64,000 nucleotides of DNA from Vicinamibacterales bacterium (GTDB lineage: Bacteria; Acidobacteriota; Vicinamibacteria; Vicinamibacterales; UBA2999), in the NCBI GenBank assembly GCA_041394705.1, contig JAWKHS010000006.1, positions 124,001 to 188,000 of the forward strand. The letters are read 5' to 3'. Each line of letters opens with the position of its first letter. The stretch's first letter is position 1. A program made the position numbers and the translations under genes. The notes beneath the pieces are model-generated. The model saw nothing but the letters and a program-made list of their open reading frames with translations, had not been told where the DNA came from and did not search any database. This document shows positions 25,419-34,747 of this stretch, in pieces.

Positions 25419-27014
25419 ATGCGCTCACCGATCCTCGCTGCCGTCACGTCCTCGGCCCTCGCCTCCCTGCTCGTCACGGCCACGCCCGCGCTCGCCGCGA
25501 CGTGCGACGAGCTGGCGCGGCTGACGGTCAAGGACGGCGCCATCCAGTCCGCACGGCTCGTACCGGCGGGGCCGTTCACGCCGCCAGGATCGAGCAGCGG
25601 CCGCTCGCTTGGCGACCTGCCGCCCTTCTGCCGGGTCGAGGGGACGCTGACCCCGACGGTGGTTTCGACGATCCGCTTCGAGGTGTGGCTGCCGGCGTCG
25701 GGCTGGAACGGCCGGCTGCAGGTCGTGGGCAACGGCGGCCTGGCGGGATCCATCAGCTACGGGGCGATGGCCGAGGCCCTCAAGGACGGCTTCGCGACGG
25801 CCAGCACCGATACCGGCCACACCACCGCGGAGCCGGCGAGCTGGCTCGAGAACCGCGAGCGGCTCATCGACTACAGCTCGCGCGGCCTGCACCTGACCAC
25901 CGTCGAGGCCAAGGCGGTCGTGAACGCGTTCTACGCGAAGCTCCCGGAGTTCTCGTACTTCACGGGCTGCTCGAACGGCGGCAAGCAGGGGCTGATGGAG
26001 GCCCAGCGCTACCCCGAGGACTTCGACGGCATCCTCGCCGGCCATGCCGCGAACTACTGGACGCACCAGATGGCCAGCGAGGTGTGGAACGGCCAGGTCA
26101 CGAGCTCGCCGGAAACGAATCTCCCGAAGGAAGCGTTGCAGCTCGTCCAGGACGCGGCCGTCGCGGCGTGCGACCTCGTGGACGGCGCGAAGGATGGCCT
26201 CGTGGGCGACGCGAGCCGCTGCACGTTCGATCCGGGCGTGCTGCAATGCCGCGGGGGCGCCACGGCCGGCTGCCTCACGCCCGCGCAGGTGGAGGCGGTC
26301 CGAGGCGTCTATCGCGGACCGACCAGCCGCAGCGGCAAAACGCTCTATCCGGGCCTGTATCCCAGCGGGGAGATGGGCTGGGCCAGCGGCGTGGTCATCA
26401 ATCGCCAGGACACGTCGGGCGTGAGCTCCCACGACTTCTGGCGCTACGCCTTCTTCCACGATCCCGGGTGGAAGTTCCGCACGTTCGACGTGGACCGCGA
26501 CCTGCCCGAAGCCGTGTCGTCGCTGGCGCCCATCACCGACGCCGTCAACCCGGACCTCTCGGCGTTCAAGCGGCTGGGGCACAAGCTGGTCTACTACCAC
26601 GGCGACGCGGACCCGCTCATTCCCGCGAAGAATGGCGTGAACTACTACGAGAGCGTCGTGGCCGCCCAGAAGGGCCTCGCGCCCACGCAGACGTTCTTCC
26701 GGGCCTACATGGTGCCGGGCCTGTACCACTGCTCCGGCGGGCCGGGCCCGACCGCGTTCGGCACCGCGGGCAAGGCGCCCGAGGGGCAGCGCGACGCCGA
26801 TCACGACATCTTCAAGGCGCTGCAGCGATGGGTGGAACAGGGGCAGGCGCCGTCGCGCATCATCGCCACGAAATACGTGGACGGCGATGCCGCGAAGGGC
26901 GTGGCGCTCCAGCGTCCGCTGTGCACCTACCCGGAGGTGGCGATGTACAGCGGCTCGGGCGACATGAACGACGCCGCGAACTTCGCGTGCCGGGCCCCGG
27001 CGCCGCGGCGATAG
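25419..27014 (+). CDS. Tannase/feruloyl esterase family protein
   Basis: A 531-residue secreted esterase with signal peptide (ILAAVTSSALASLLVTATPALA). The CS-D-HC arrangement of the tannase/feruloyl esterase family is visible: nucleophile in TGCSNGGKQG (Cys184-Ser185), aspartate in YYHGDADPLIP, and histidine followed by cysteine in GLYHCSGGPG. In characterised members a disulphide links the cysteines beside serine and histidine. CDLVDGAKDGLVGD matches the family's calcium-binding loop. It should cleave ester bonds of plant phenolics (gallate, ferulate or related). The sigma gene at 24607 is divergent; the 197-base gap carries no clear consensus promoter. Confidence 0.92.
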   Translation: MRSPILAAVTSSALASLLVTATPALAATCDELARLTVKDGAIQSARLVPAGPFTPPGSSSGRSLGDLPPFCRVEGTLTPTVVSTIRFEVWLPASGWNGRLQVVGNGGLAGSISYGAMAEALKDGFATASTDTGHTTAEPASWLENRERLIDYSSRGLHLTTVEAKAVVNAFYAKLPEFSYFTGCSNGGKQGLMEAQRYPEDFDGILAGHAANYWTHQMASEVWNGQVTSSPETNLPKEALQLVQDAAVAACDLVDGAKDGLVGDASRCTFDPGVLQCRGGATAGCLTPAQVEAVRGVYRGPTSRSGKTLYPGLYPSGEMGWASGVVINRQDTSGVSSHDFWRYAFFHDPGWKFRTFDVDRDLPEAVSSLAPITDAVNPDLSAFKRLGHKLVYYHGDADPLIPAKNGVNYYESVVAAQKGLAPTQTFFRAYMVPGLYHCSGGPGPTAFGTAGKAPEGQRDADHDIFKALQRWVEQGQAPSRIIATKYVDGDAAKGVALQRPLCTYPEVAMYSGSGDMNDAANFACRAPAPRR

Positions 27015-27051
27015 CGGCGGCCGCGTCCTCGCGCGGCCCCGGCGGACGCGC

Positions 27052-27885
27052 CTACTTGGTCAGGCGGGCGCCTTCGACGATGACGGCGTAGGCGTAGCCG
27101 GCGCCGAAGTCCTTGTCGATCGTGACGGGACCCGACACCGTCACGACGTCGCCGACGCTCACGTGATCGGGGCTGGTGACCGCCAGGTCGTGCGTGCCCG
27201 CGTCGAGCGCGCCGCTGCCGTCCTGCACGTGGTACCAGTTCGTGCCCATGATCTCGTAGTTCGCCTTCACGACTTTGCCGCGCACCACGACGGGCGTGCC
27301 CGACAGGCTGGTGCGCTGCTGCCACACCTGCACGACCGTCAGGCCCCCGGGGGCGGGCGGCACCCGCGCGATGAGCGCGTCGGTCTCGGCCTTCGGCGAT
27401 CCGCCGGCGGACCCGTGGCTGCTCATCATCGGCTGGGAGTCGTTCGGCGTCCGTCCCACGGAGTCCGCCTCGGCGTTCGACGCCACGGCCAGGCCGTTCA
27501 GGGTCACGCCGCTCACGAAGTGGATGACGGGGAAGTCGCGATTGAGCGTGCGGCTGTGGAAGTTGTCCATCGTGACCGACACGGTGGCCGCGAGCGTGAC
27601 GCCCTTCTCGATGGGCATCTCGGCGGCGGCCACCCAGGTGTCGGCGCCGCCGGCACCACGAAGGCGCGCGTAGGTGTACCCGCCGGAGTCGATGGTCTCG
27701 ACGACCTCCCCGGACACGGTCTGGACGGCGCCGGCGGCGCCGTGCGGCGACGCCTGGGCGGCATCGGGGGCCGCGGCGGGCGACGACGCCGGGGCGGCGG
27801 CGCCGGCGGCCTGCGCGGGCGTCTGGCCGGTGCCGCACGCGGCGGTGGCGAGGAGGAGAACGGCGACGAGGGCTCGATTGACCAC
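27052..27885 (-). CDS. Lipoprotein with two OB-like (NrfJ-like) modules
   Basis: A 277-residue lipoprotein. The GTG at 27885 has GGAG eight bases upstream and leads straight into the signal peptide VNRALVAVLLLATAAC with lipobox cysteine; longer starts would bury it. After an Ala/Pro-rich linker, two similar modules of about 90 residues follow: VSGEVVETIDSGGYTYARL with TWVAAAEMPIEKG, and TPVVVRGKVVKANYEIMGTNWYHVQDGSG with LAVTSPDHVSVGDVVTVSG. These patterns resemble the small OB-fold NrfJ-like proteins seen beside periplasmic redox enzymes. The function is unknown; binding of a small ligand or metal is plausible. It is possibly co-transcribed with the following minus-strand genes' region but 79 bases downstream of the propeller gene. 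Confidence 0.72.
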   Translation of the reverse strand: MVNRALVAVLLLATAACGTGQTPAQAAGAAAPASSPAAAPDAAQASPHGAAGAVQTVSGEVVETIDSGGYTYARLRGAGGADTWVAAAEMPIEKGVTLAATVSVTMDNFHSRTLNRDFPVIHFVSGVTLNGLAVASNAEADSVGRTPNDSQPMMSSHGSAGGSPKAETDALIARVPPAPGGLTVVQVWQQRTSLSGTPVVVRGKVVKANYEIMGTNWYHVQDGSGALDAGTHDLAVTSPDHVSVGDVVTVSGPVTIDKDFGAGYAYAVIVEGARLTK

Positions 27886-27964
27886 GACTGAGACTCCAGG
27901 GTGAACGGGAGGTGCCATCAACGATACCCCGGGCGGCGTCGCCACGCCGGGCCGGGATCGACGT

Positions 27965-29431
27965 TCACGGAAGGCCGGCGGACGGCCACGGACGAAACGC
28001 CACGAGCGCGTCGGTGCTGACGAGCAGCGTGTCGAGGCCGTCGGCGCGGCGGGCCGTCAGCAGGCGGGGCGCCGACGCGAACACTTCGTCGTAGATCACG
28101 TGCCGTTGACGCGACACGATCTGCAGACGCCAGCGATGGGTGTCGCGAGGCGCGCCGGCGACGAGTGCCAGATGGGGATCCCCACCGCGTTCGAAGCGCA
28201 CCACGCAGGCATCCGCCACCGACATGTCGTCCACCGCCCACTCGAAGGCGGTCGCTCCGTCCAGCGTCAGCAGCCGAAGCGTCCGGCCGCCCACGATCAG
28301 GTGACGCCCTCCGGCCCAGTCCGCCACGCCCAGCGGCAGGCCGTCGCCGACCGGGACGCGCCCCAGCGGGGCGCCATCCGCCGCCAGGACGTCCGCGCCG
28401 GACGAGTGCGCGGCCACGAGCCATGCGGGATCCCGGTCCGACGGCGGGGCCGCCGCGACGACGTGGGCCATCGACGCGGCGCGGCGCCACACCTCGCGGC
28501 CGGAGGCGTCCAGCCGCACCACGGCGTGCACGGTCGAGGCGTAGAGTTCGGCGTCGCCGTCGCCGTCGAGGTCCGCCGGCACGAGCGCCGACGGCGGCAG
28601 GTCGGGATCGGGGTGGTACTGCCACAGGAGGGTGCCGTCGAGTCCGTGCACCTGGGTGTCCTGGAACCCGCCGCCGGTGTCCACCACCACGACACGTCCG
28701 CCGACACGGGCGAGGCGCGAGAACCAGTTCCAGCGACGGCTCGCGCCCTCGAGCGGCAGGCTGCCGGCGTCGGCCAGTGACTCGGCCGCGAGCAGTCGCA
28801 CCCGCGTCGGCTCCACGAGGGCGATTTCGTCGCCGGGGGCGCCGTCCAGCGCGCCGGTCTGACGCCATCCCGGCCGGTCGTCCAGCACCACGCGGTCGAA
28901 ACTTGACGCGCCCGTGACCACACGGGGGTCGCCGATGCGCTCGAGCGCGCGGCGCCGCGCGTACACGGTCGTCGGGAAGAGGTCCGGCCGCGCGAGGCCG
29001 ATGGCGACCAGGGCGAGTGCGGCCAGCGCGGCGGCGGCCGTCACGACGGCGAGTCCGCGGCGGCCGCGGCGGCGGGCCCAGCCGATTGCCGCGCCGGCCA
29101 GTGCGCCGGCCGGCAGCGCGGCCACCAGGACGAGCGCGGGCGAGAAGACGAGGGCGATGGCGGCGGTCGATCCGCGCGGGAAGACGAAGACCGACAGCCG
29201 GATGCCGACGTCGACCGCCAGCGCGGCCGCGCCGGCGCCCGCGACGGTCCACGCGTCACCAAGACGCGGACCGATGACGAGGAGCGCCGCGTAGGGCACC
29301 AGCGCCCAGGCGATGAAGGCGAGCAGCGCCGGCGACCAGTCGCCGAGCAGGCTCGTCGCGACGACGAGCGCCCCGCCTGCGGCGGCGACGCTCCGGGCGA
29401 CGCGGACGTGATGACCAGAGGACGCGGGCAT
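27965..29431 (-). CDS. Membrane-anchored protein with propeller-like (VCBS/PQQ-type) domain
   Basis: A 488-residue protein. Four or five membrane helices fill the first 150 residues (for example GGALVVATSLLGDWSPALLAFIAWALVPYAALLVI and LAVVTAAAALAALALVAIGLA). The remaining 330 residues outside the membrane contain repeated beta blades such as VVVVDTGGGFQDTQVHGLDGTLLWQY, LVPADLDGDGDAELYA (a calcium-loop-like DxDGDGD) and RLDASGREVWRRA. This matches FG-GAP/VCBS or PQQ-like propellers, which typically bind ligands or partner proteins. No catalytic motif is seen. The start is the ATG at 29431 with only a weak ribosome site. Confidence 0.7.
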   Translation of the reverse strand: MPASSGHHVRVARSVAAAGGALVVATSLLGDWSPALLAFIAWALVPYAALLVIGPRLGDAWTVAGAGAAALAVDVGIRLSVFVFPRGSTAAIALVFSPALVLVAALPAGALAGAAIGWARRRGRRGLAVVTAAAALAALALVAIGLARPDLFPTTVYARRRALERIGDPRVVTGASSFDRVVLDDRPGWRQTGALDGAPGDEIALVEPTRVRLLAAESLADAGSLPLEGASRRWNWFSRLARVGGRVVVVDTGGGFQDTQVHGLDGTLLWQYHPDPDLPPSALVPADLDGDGDAELYASTVHAVVRLDASGREVWRRAASMAHVVAAAPPSDRDPAWLVAAHSSGADVLAADGAPLGRVPVGDGLPLGVADWAGGRHLIVGGRTLRLLTLDGATAFEWAVDDMSVADACVVRFERGGDPHLALVAGAPRDTHRWRLQIVSRQRHVIYDEVFASAPRLLTARRADGLDTLLVSTDALVAFRPWPSAGLP

Positions 29432-29525
29432 GGCGGGCCCACTTCTCGTCTCGGCACGACCGGCCGAGTCGTGTAGCCCGGGCCGGACGGACGGCCCGGT
29501 CCACGCGTGAGCCCGCGGGCCGGCC

Positions 29526-30878
29526 TCAGGTCGCGGCGATCGCCGACGCGACGGCGTAGGTCACGGCCGGATTGCGGACGTCGCCGTGGCTCGTGATGAG
29601 CCCGCCGGAGCCGTCCAGGTCGTGCACGATGCCCGTCGAGAGCGCGTAGGCCGCGCCGGGCGTGTGGAGGGCCTCGCGAAAGTGCTCGGCCGTCTTCTGC
29701 GTGCCGTTGCGGCCGATGCCGCCGTACTTGTCGTGTTCGTCGCCGATGGCGTTCACGTTGTCGTCGGCCAGCCGCGAGGCCACGGCATAGACGGTGCCGA
29801 CCACCGTGTCCTGCATCGAATAGGTGGAGATGAGCGGCCCCCGCACCACCTTCTTCCCGAGCACGTCGCGGAAGAACCCCGGGCGGCCGTCGCCGTTGTC
29901 GGCCGCGAACCCGTAATGCGAGAAGGCGGCCTCGAGGAGCGACAGCGAATCCGGCTGGAGCATCGGGGCGGCCGACAGCGCCTTCGCGCACGCGGCCGAC
30001 AGGCGTCCGCCCAGGCTGTGGCCGACGACGTGCACCCGCAGGGCGGGTGCCGCGGCCTTCAGCTCCCGGATGACGGGGGCGAGGCCCTTGATGCCGACCG
30101 TGCCCGAGCGGTTCTTCATCAGGTACCACGTGGTGAGGTTGAGGAACGTCCCCACCTTGCCGAAGACGGACGCGAAGAACCCGCCGATGCCCAGCACGCC
30201 GCCATCGCCCGCGCCGCCGGTCGCACCGCCGACCGAGGTCACGCCGCCGTCGCCGTCGTCGGGGGGCGCCGTCGGCAGCAGGATGGGCGTGTCGAGCTTC
30301 GCCAGGACGTCGGACCCGGCCTGCGCGCGAATCGCGGTCAGGCCGTCGTCGTCGTTCGCCGGCGGCGTGCCGGCCAGGGTGAGCAGCGTGTCGACGAGCT
30401 CGTCCTGTGCCTGGCGGCTGTGCTCGATGGTGTCGAGGAGACCGAGCGCCTTCGTCACCGCCGCCTTCTCGTCAGCCGTGGCGTCGTCGTCGAGGAGATC
30501 GCGCAGCTGCGCCTCGACGGCCGCGCGTTCGGCCGCGCCGTCGGCGCCGTCGAGCCCCTGGACGCCGCCCTGCTTGTCCTGCGCGTTCTCGGCGAACGCC
30601 TTCGACGGCCAGAAGACGCCCGCGACCACGAAGCGGCGGCCGTTCAGCGCCGCCAGCTCGGGCCGGGCCAGGTGCGCGCGGAAGTTCGTCAGGAACTCCT
30701 CGTAGAGCGTGCTGGCGTCGTGCTCGCTGTTCCTGAAGCCGTGGGCGATGGTGACGAGGTCCGTGGCGCCCGACGCGGTGACGTGCGCCTTCAGGGCGTC
30801 GAACTCGGCCGGCGTCTTGCGCGCGCCGCCGCCGTCGAAGTGGAGGGGGAAGACGTCGAATCCTGCGACCTTGGTCAT
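29526..30878 (-). CDS. Cytoplasmic alpha/beta-hydrolase (lipase-like)
   Basis: A 450-residue protein with an alpha/beta-hydrolase core: TIAHGFRNSEHDASTLYEEF near the N-terminus and nucleophile elbow GHSLGG (Ser288). HDLDGSG and ITSHGD near the C-terminus are candidates for the acid and histidine. Between the lobes is an acidic helical insert (AEAQLRDLLDDDATADEKAAV-type composition), a Gly/Asp-rich linker and then a hydrophobic stretch (residues 231-255, GGFFASVFGKVGTFLNLTTWY) that could contact membrane. There is no signal peptide. It follows the subtilisin gene by 28 bases with a strong AAGGAG site, so the two are probably one operon. A phospholipase or esterase role is inferred. Confidence 0.75.
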   Translation of the reverse strand: MTKVAGFDVFPLHFDGGGARKTPAEFDALKAHVTASGATDLVTIAHGFRNSEHDASTLYEEFLTNFRAHLARPELAALNGRRFVVAGVFWPSKAFAENAQDKQGGVQGLDGADGAAERAAVEAQLRDLLDDDATADEKAAVTKALGLLDTIEHSRQAQDELVDTLLTLAGTPPANDDDGLTAIRAQAGSDVLAKLDTPILLPTAPPDDGDGGVTSVGGATGGAGDGGVLGIGGFFASVFGKVGTFLNLTTWYLMKNRSGTVGIKGLAPVIRELKAAAPALRVHVVGHSLGGRLSAACAKALSAAPMLQPDSLSLLEAAFSHYGFAADNGDGRPGFFRDVLGKKVVRGPLISTYSMQDTVVGTVYAVASRLADDNVNAIGDEHDKYGGIGRNGTQKTAEHFREALHTPGAAYALSTGIVHDLDGSGGLITSHGDVRNPAVTYAVASAIAAT

Positions 30879-30906
30879 CGTGACTCCTTGGCGGCGCGGG
30901 GGCCGC

Positions 30907-32562
30907 TCACACGAGCTGGAGCATCCGCATGAGATCGAGCAGGCCGGCGCCCTGCACGTAGCGCTCGCGCTGCAGATCGATGGCGCCCTGCAGCAGGATC
31001 TCCTTCACGCGTTCGGGCTGGCCGATGAACTCGCGCCGGACCGACAGGAACGCCGCGATCGCGCCGGAGACGTGCGGCGCCGCCATGCTCGTGCCGGTCT
31101 GCTCGAGGTAGAGCACGTCGGCGGGGCTGCCATCGGGCGTCTCGAGGCCGGCGAACCGCTGCCGCTCCTTGCCGGCCGCGCACGACCAGATGCGCTCGCC
31201 CGGCGCCAGGAGGTCCGGCTTGCGGCGGCCGTCGCCGGTCGGGCCCCGCGACGAGAAGTACGACACGCCGTACAGATGGGGGCTGTCGCGGTGCGTGGAT
31301 CCGACGGTGACGGCGAGCTCGGCGTTGCCGGGGTCCATGATGCTGGCGTCGGCGTAGCGGGATTCGGTCCGGCCGCCGGCGACGACGAAGGTCGGGTAGC
31401 CCGAGTTGCCGGCGGACACCACCACCGCCACGCCGGACTTCACGAGCCGGTTCACCTCGACGCACAGCGGGCTCTGGCCGCAGCCGAACCAGCGCGCGTC
31501 GAAGTCGTAGCCCAGGCTCATGTTCACCCCGTGGATCAGCAGCCGCTTGCCGTGCTGGTTCCACGCCTGGATCTGGTCGATCGCGCGCAGCAGCCAGCTC
31601 ACCTTGCCCTGCCCGGCCTTCTGCTTCACGTCCGGCTTGTCGGGCACGGCGGGGTCGGGCAGCGTGCGATCCGCGACCACCTTCAGGCTGAGGAGACGGC
31701 AGCGTGGCGCCACGCCCGAGATCCGGGCCAGCGACTGCAGCGAGAGGTCGCTCTGATCCGTCAGCTCGTTGCGCATCTCGGTGCCCACGACGGGCTCGGG
31801 GTCGCCCGACGCGCTCTCCCAGGACCCGGCGATGATGCCGGCCACGTGCGTGCCGTGGCCGAGACGGTCCACCGTGGCGCCGTCGGCCGTGGGCTCGCCC
31901 GCCGCGTCCAGGCCGTCGGGCGTGAAGTCCAGATGGCCCAGGGGCTTGTCGACGCGGAGCGTGTCCACCTTCGGCGGCCGCCGCTCGTCCGGCTTGAAGT
32001 GGGGATGGCCGGCGTCGATCCCGCTGTCGAGCACCGCCCACACGATGCCGTCGCCGAGCGCCTGGAAGGCGCGCTGGGCGGCGTCGGCCTTCACGGTGGT
32101 GAGGGTCCGCGTCAGCGTGGTCTCGACGTCGCTGTCCTCCCAGATGCGATAGACGACCGAGGCCGTCCGGCCCTTGGCCATGAGCGCCCGCGCCTCGTCG
32201 GCCAGGTCGAGGATGCGCCGGCCGGACAGCCGGCCGAAGACGTAGTGCGACGTGCTGGCCCAGCCCGGCACCTTCCAGTCGCGTGCGCGCGCCTCCACCT
32301 GGCGGAGCGCCGCATCGATGCCGCCCTCGAAGAACTCGTTGAGGCAGATGATGATGTCGAACGAGCCCCCCGGGTCGGCCTGCACCTTCGACAGGAGCGG
32401 CTCGGTGACGACCGACCGCATCATGTCGAGGCGAAACTGCTCGGGGTCGCGGATGCGCTCGCCCGGGGCCGGACGGGGGCCTGGCGCGGCGGCGGCCGGC
32501 GCGCGGCGCCGTGGGCGGGCGGGTCGTCTGGCTGGGGAACGCGGCGTTCGACGCTTGGCCAT
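30907..32562 (-). CDS. S8 family serine peptidase (subtilisin-like), no signal peptide
   Basis: A 551-residue subtilase. Catalytic triad: Asp179 in WAVLDSGID, His236 in GHGTHVAG and Ser492 in GTSMAAPH; the oxyanion asparagine is in VVSAGNSGYP. A very basic Arg/Ala/Pro tail (residues 1-34) and a domain of about 120 residues (SFDIIICLNEFFEGGIDAAL) precede the protease, the latter resembling an I9-type inhibitory propeptide. No secretion signal is visible, so the enzyme is predicted to be intracellular. It probably shares a transcript with the alpha/beta hydrolase and is divergent from the GMC oxidoreductase gene (191-base shared region), suggesting common control with the redox array. Confidence 0.88.
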   Translation of the reverse strand: MAKRRTPRSPARRPARPRRRAPAAAAPGPRPAPGERIRDPEQFRLDMMRSVVTEPLLSKVQADPGGSFDIIICLNEFFEGGIDAALRQVEARARDWKVPGWASTSHYVFGRLSGRRILDLADEARALMAKGRTASVVYRIWEDSDVETTLTRTLTTVKADAAQRAFQALGDGIVWAVLDSGIDAGHPHFKPDERRPPKVDTLRVDKPLGHLDFTPDGLDAAGEPTADGATVDRLGHGTHVAGIIAGSWESASGDPEPVVGTEMRNELTDQSDLSLQSLARISGVAPRCRLLSLKVVADRTLPDPAVPDKPDVKQKAGQGKVSWLLRAIDQIQAWNQHGKRLLIHGVNMSLGYDFDARWFGCGQSPLCVEVNRLVKSGVAVVVSAGNSGYPTFVVAGGRTESRYADASIMDPGNAELAVTVGSTHRDSPHLYGVSYFSSRGPTGDGRRKPDLLAPGERIWSCAAGKERQRFAGLETPDGSPADVLYLEQTGTSMAAPHVSGAIAAFLSVRREFIGQPERVKEILLQGAIDLQRERYVQGAGLLDLMRMLQLV

Positions 32563-32753
32563 GTGAGTGCTCCGGAACGCGGCGCGCTGGCACGCCGCCT
32601 CCGTGCTCCGTGAGGAAGGACGGCCCAGGGGCGATCGATTCGCCGCTGTCGAGACTCTAACGCGCGCCGGTGAGGGCGTCCATCGGGCGGCGGCGCTTGC
32701 GGTAACATCCGCCCGCGGTCGGACGCGCCGGCGCGGACACCGCCATCACAGCC

Positions 32754-34637
32754 ATGACGACGGCCGAGGCACGCTACGACTACATCGTCGTGGGATCGGG
32801 CGCCGGCGGCGGGACGCTCGCGGCCAGGCTGGCCGAAACCGGCTACCGCGTGCTCGTCCTCGAGGCCGGCGGCGATCCCCGCCAGGTGCGGGGCGGCGAT
32901 CCGCTGGATCCCGGTCCCGACCGCCTGCCCGACGACTACGACGTCCCGGCCTTCCACGCACTGGCGTCCGAGAACCAGGCGTTGGCGTGGAACTTCTACG
33001 TCAAGCACCACGACGACGAGACGGCCAACCGCCGCGACCCGAAGTACGTCGCGCGCGGCGGCCCGGATCACGACGGCATCCTGTATCCACGCGCGGCGGC
33101 GCTGGGCGGGTGCACGGCCCACAACGCCATGATCTGGGTGTATCCGCACGACGAGGACTGGGACCGCATCGCGCGGCTGACGAACGACGCCTCGTGGTCG
33201 GCGGCGTCCATGCGGACGTACTTCGAGAAGATCGAGAACTGCCGCCACCGCCCCATCCACCGCGTCCTGTCACGGCTGGGGCTGCGCGTCACCGGCCACG
33301 GCTGGCACGGCTGGCTTCCGACCGAGCACGCGGTCCCGGCCGAGGCGTTCACCGACACGGCGCTCAGGCGCGTGGTCATCGAGGCGAGCCTGGCCGCCAT
33401 GCGCGCGACGCCCGGCTGGTGGGACCGCGTCCGCTGGTTCTTCACGGGCTGGTTCGACCCGAACGACGCGCGGCTCGTCCGGGAGCGGTCGATCGGCCTC
33501 CGCTACGTGCCGCTCACGACCGATCGGCACCGGCGCACCGGCACGCGCGAGCGCCTGCTCCAGGCCAGGGCGTCCACCAACGGCCGGCTGACGATCCAGC
33601 TCGACACGCTCGTCACGCGTGTCCTGCTCGACGAGCACCAGCGGGCGTACGGGGTCGAGTACCGCCGCGGCGCCCGGCTCTACCGCGCCCATCCCGCTCC
33701 GGCCGACGCCGAAGGCGAGCCCGGCCGGGCCCTCGCCGACCGCGAGGTCATCCTGGCCGGGGGCGCGTTCAACACGCCGCAGCTGTTGATGCTCTCGGGC
33801 ATCGGGCCGGCCGGGGAGCTGAGCCGGCACGGCATTCCGGTGCGGAAGGCACTGGAGGGCGTGGGCCGGCGCCTCCAGGACCGCTACGAGGTGAGCGTCG
33901 TCTCCGAGATGGGGTTCGACGAGTGGCAGATCTACCGCGGCGCGACGTTCAGTCGCGGCGACGCCGCGTACGAGCGCTGGGCCGGCAGGGGCAAGGGCCT
34001 CTATGCGACCAACGGCGCCGTCCTGACGCTGTTCACGCGGTCGAGCGTGGCCGGAGCCGAGCCGGACCTGTTCGTCATGGCGATGGTGGCCCGGTTCGAC
34101 GGCTACGCCCCGAACTACTCGGCCGGGCTCAGGGACCACAAGAACGTCCTGTCGTGGGTCGTACTGAAGGCGCACACCGGGAACGCCGCCGGGACGGTCA
34201 CCCTGGCCAGCGCGGATCCGCGCGACCCGCCACGCATCAACTTCCGCCAGTGGGTCGAAGGCGGGGACCACGACCTCGCGGCCGTCGCCGAGGGCGTCCG
34301 GTTCGTCCGCGGGCTGAACGACCGCCTCCGCGCGCGCGGTCACACCCTCACCGAAGTGCTGCCGGGTCCGCAGGTGGCCGACGACGCGGCCGTGGCGGAC
34401 CACGTGCGGTTCAACGCCTGGGGCCACCACGCCTGCGGCACCTGCGCCATCGGCGCCGAGGACCGGGGCGGCGTCGTGGACGGCCGCTTCCGGGTGCACG
34501 GCGTCCGGGGCCTGCGGGTGGTCGACGCCTCCGTCTTCCCCACGATTCCTGGATTTTTCATCGCCAGCGCCGTCTACATGATCGGGGAAAAGGCGGCCGA
34601 CGCGGTTCTCGCCGACGCGAGCGCGACCGGTTGCTGA
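32754..34637 (+). CDS. GMC family FAD-dependent oxidoreductase
   Basis: A 627-residue flavoenzyme of the glucose-methanol-choline family. The N-terminal FAD motif GSGAGGG is at residues 14-20. GMC signature regions include PRAAALGGCTAHNAMIW and GGAFNTPQLLMLSGIGP. The active-site His pair region near the C-terminus is GHHACGTCAIG, followed by VVDASVFPTIPGFFIASAVYMIGEKAAD. Such enzymes oxidise alcohols, often sterols, choline or long-chain alcohols, and those using O2 release H2O2. Its position at the head of an array with catalase-like and peroxidase genes fits H2O2 production followed by use, which is inference. No signal peptide is seen. Confidence 0.9.
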   Translation: MTTAEARYDYIVVGSGAGGGTLAARLAETGYRVLVLEAGGDPRQVRGGDPLDPGPDRLPDDYDVPAFHALASENQALAWNFYVKHHDDETANRRDPKYVARGGPDHDGILYPRAAALGGCTAHNAMIWVYPHDEDWDRIARLTNDASWSAASMRTYFEKIENCRHRPIHRVLSRLGLRVTGHGWHGWLPTEHAVPAEAFTDTALRRVVIEASLAAMRATPGWWDRVRWFFTGWFDPNDARLVRERSIGLRYVPLTTDRHRRTGTRERLLQARASTNGRLTIQLDTLVTRVLLDEHQRAYGVEYRRGARLYRAHPAPADAEGEPGRALADREVILAGGAFNTPQLLMLSGIGPAGELSRHGIPVRKALEGVGRRLQDRYEVSVVSEMGFDEWQIYRGATFSRGDAAYERWAGRGKGLYATNGAVLTLFTRSSVAGAEPDLFVMAMVARFDGYAPNYSAGLRDHKNVLSWVVLKAHTGNAAGTVTLASADPRDPPRINFRQWVEGGDHDLAAVAEGVRFVRGLNDRLRARGHTLTEVLPGPQVADDAAVADHVRFNAWGHHACGTCAIGAEDRGGVVDGRFRVHGVRGLRVVDASVFPTIPGFFIASAVYMIGEKAADAVLADASATGC

Positions 34638-34657
34638 CGGACCGCTGCGGCGGTCCG
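34638..34657 (+). terminator. Hairpin immediately after the GMC oxidoreductase gene
   Basis: A perfect 8-base stem (CGGACCGC paired with GCGGTCCG) with a TGCG loop begins at the base after the stop codon. The following bases are AT-rich but lack a true T-run, so this may be a weak terminator or a 3'-end stabiliser rather than a full stop. Confidence 0.4.
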
Positions 34658-34663
34658 ATCAAA

Positions 34664-34693
34664 TTGACTTCACGCGAGCAATTCGCCCAAGAT
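34664..34693 (+). promoter_or_regulatory. Candidate promoter for the peroxidase/TIR gene array
   Basis: TTGACT (34664-34669) and CAAGAT (34688-34693) are 18 bases apart, in a short AT-richer patch upstream of the gene at 34748. Predicted transcription starts near 34700. If real, it would drive the array from 34748 onward separately from the GMC gene. Confidence 0.35.
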
Positions 34694-34747
34694 GCGCGAC
34701 TGCGGCTCCCCCCGCATGTCCTGTCCTCTCCGTCTGGAGGTTCGAAC

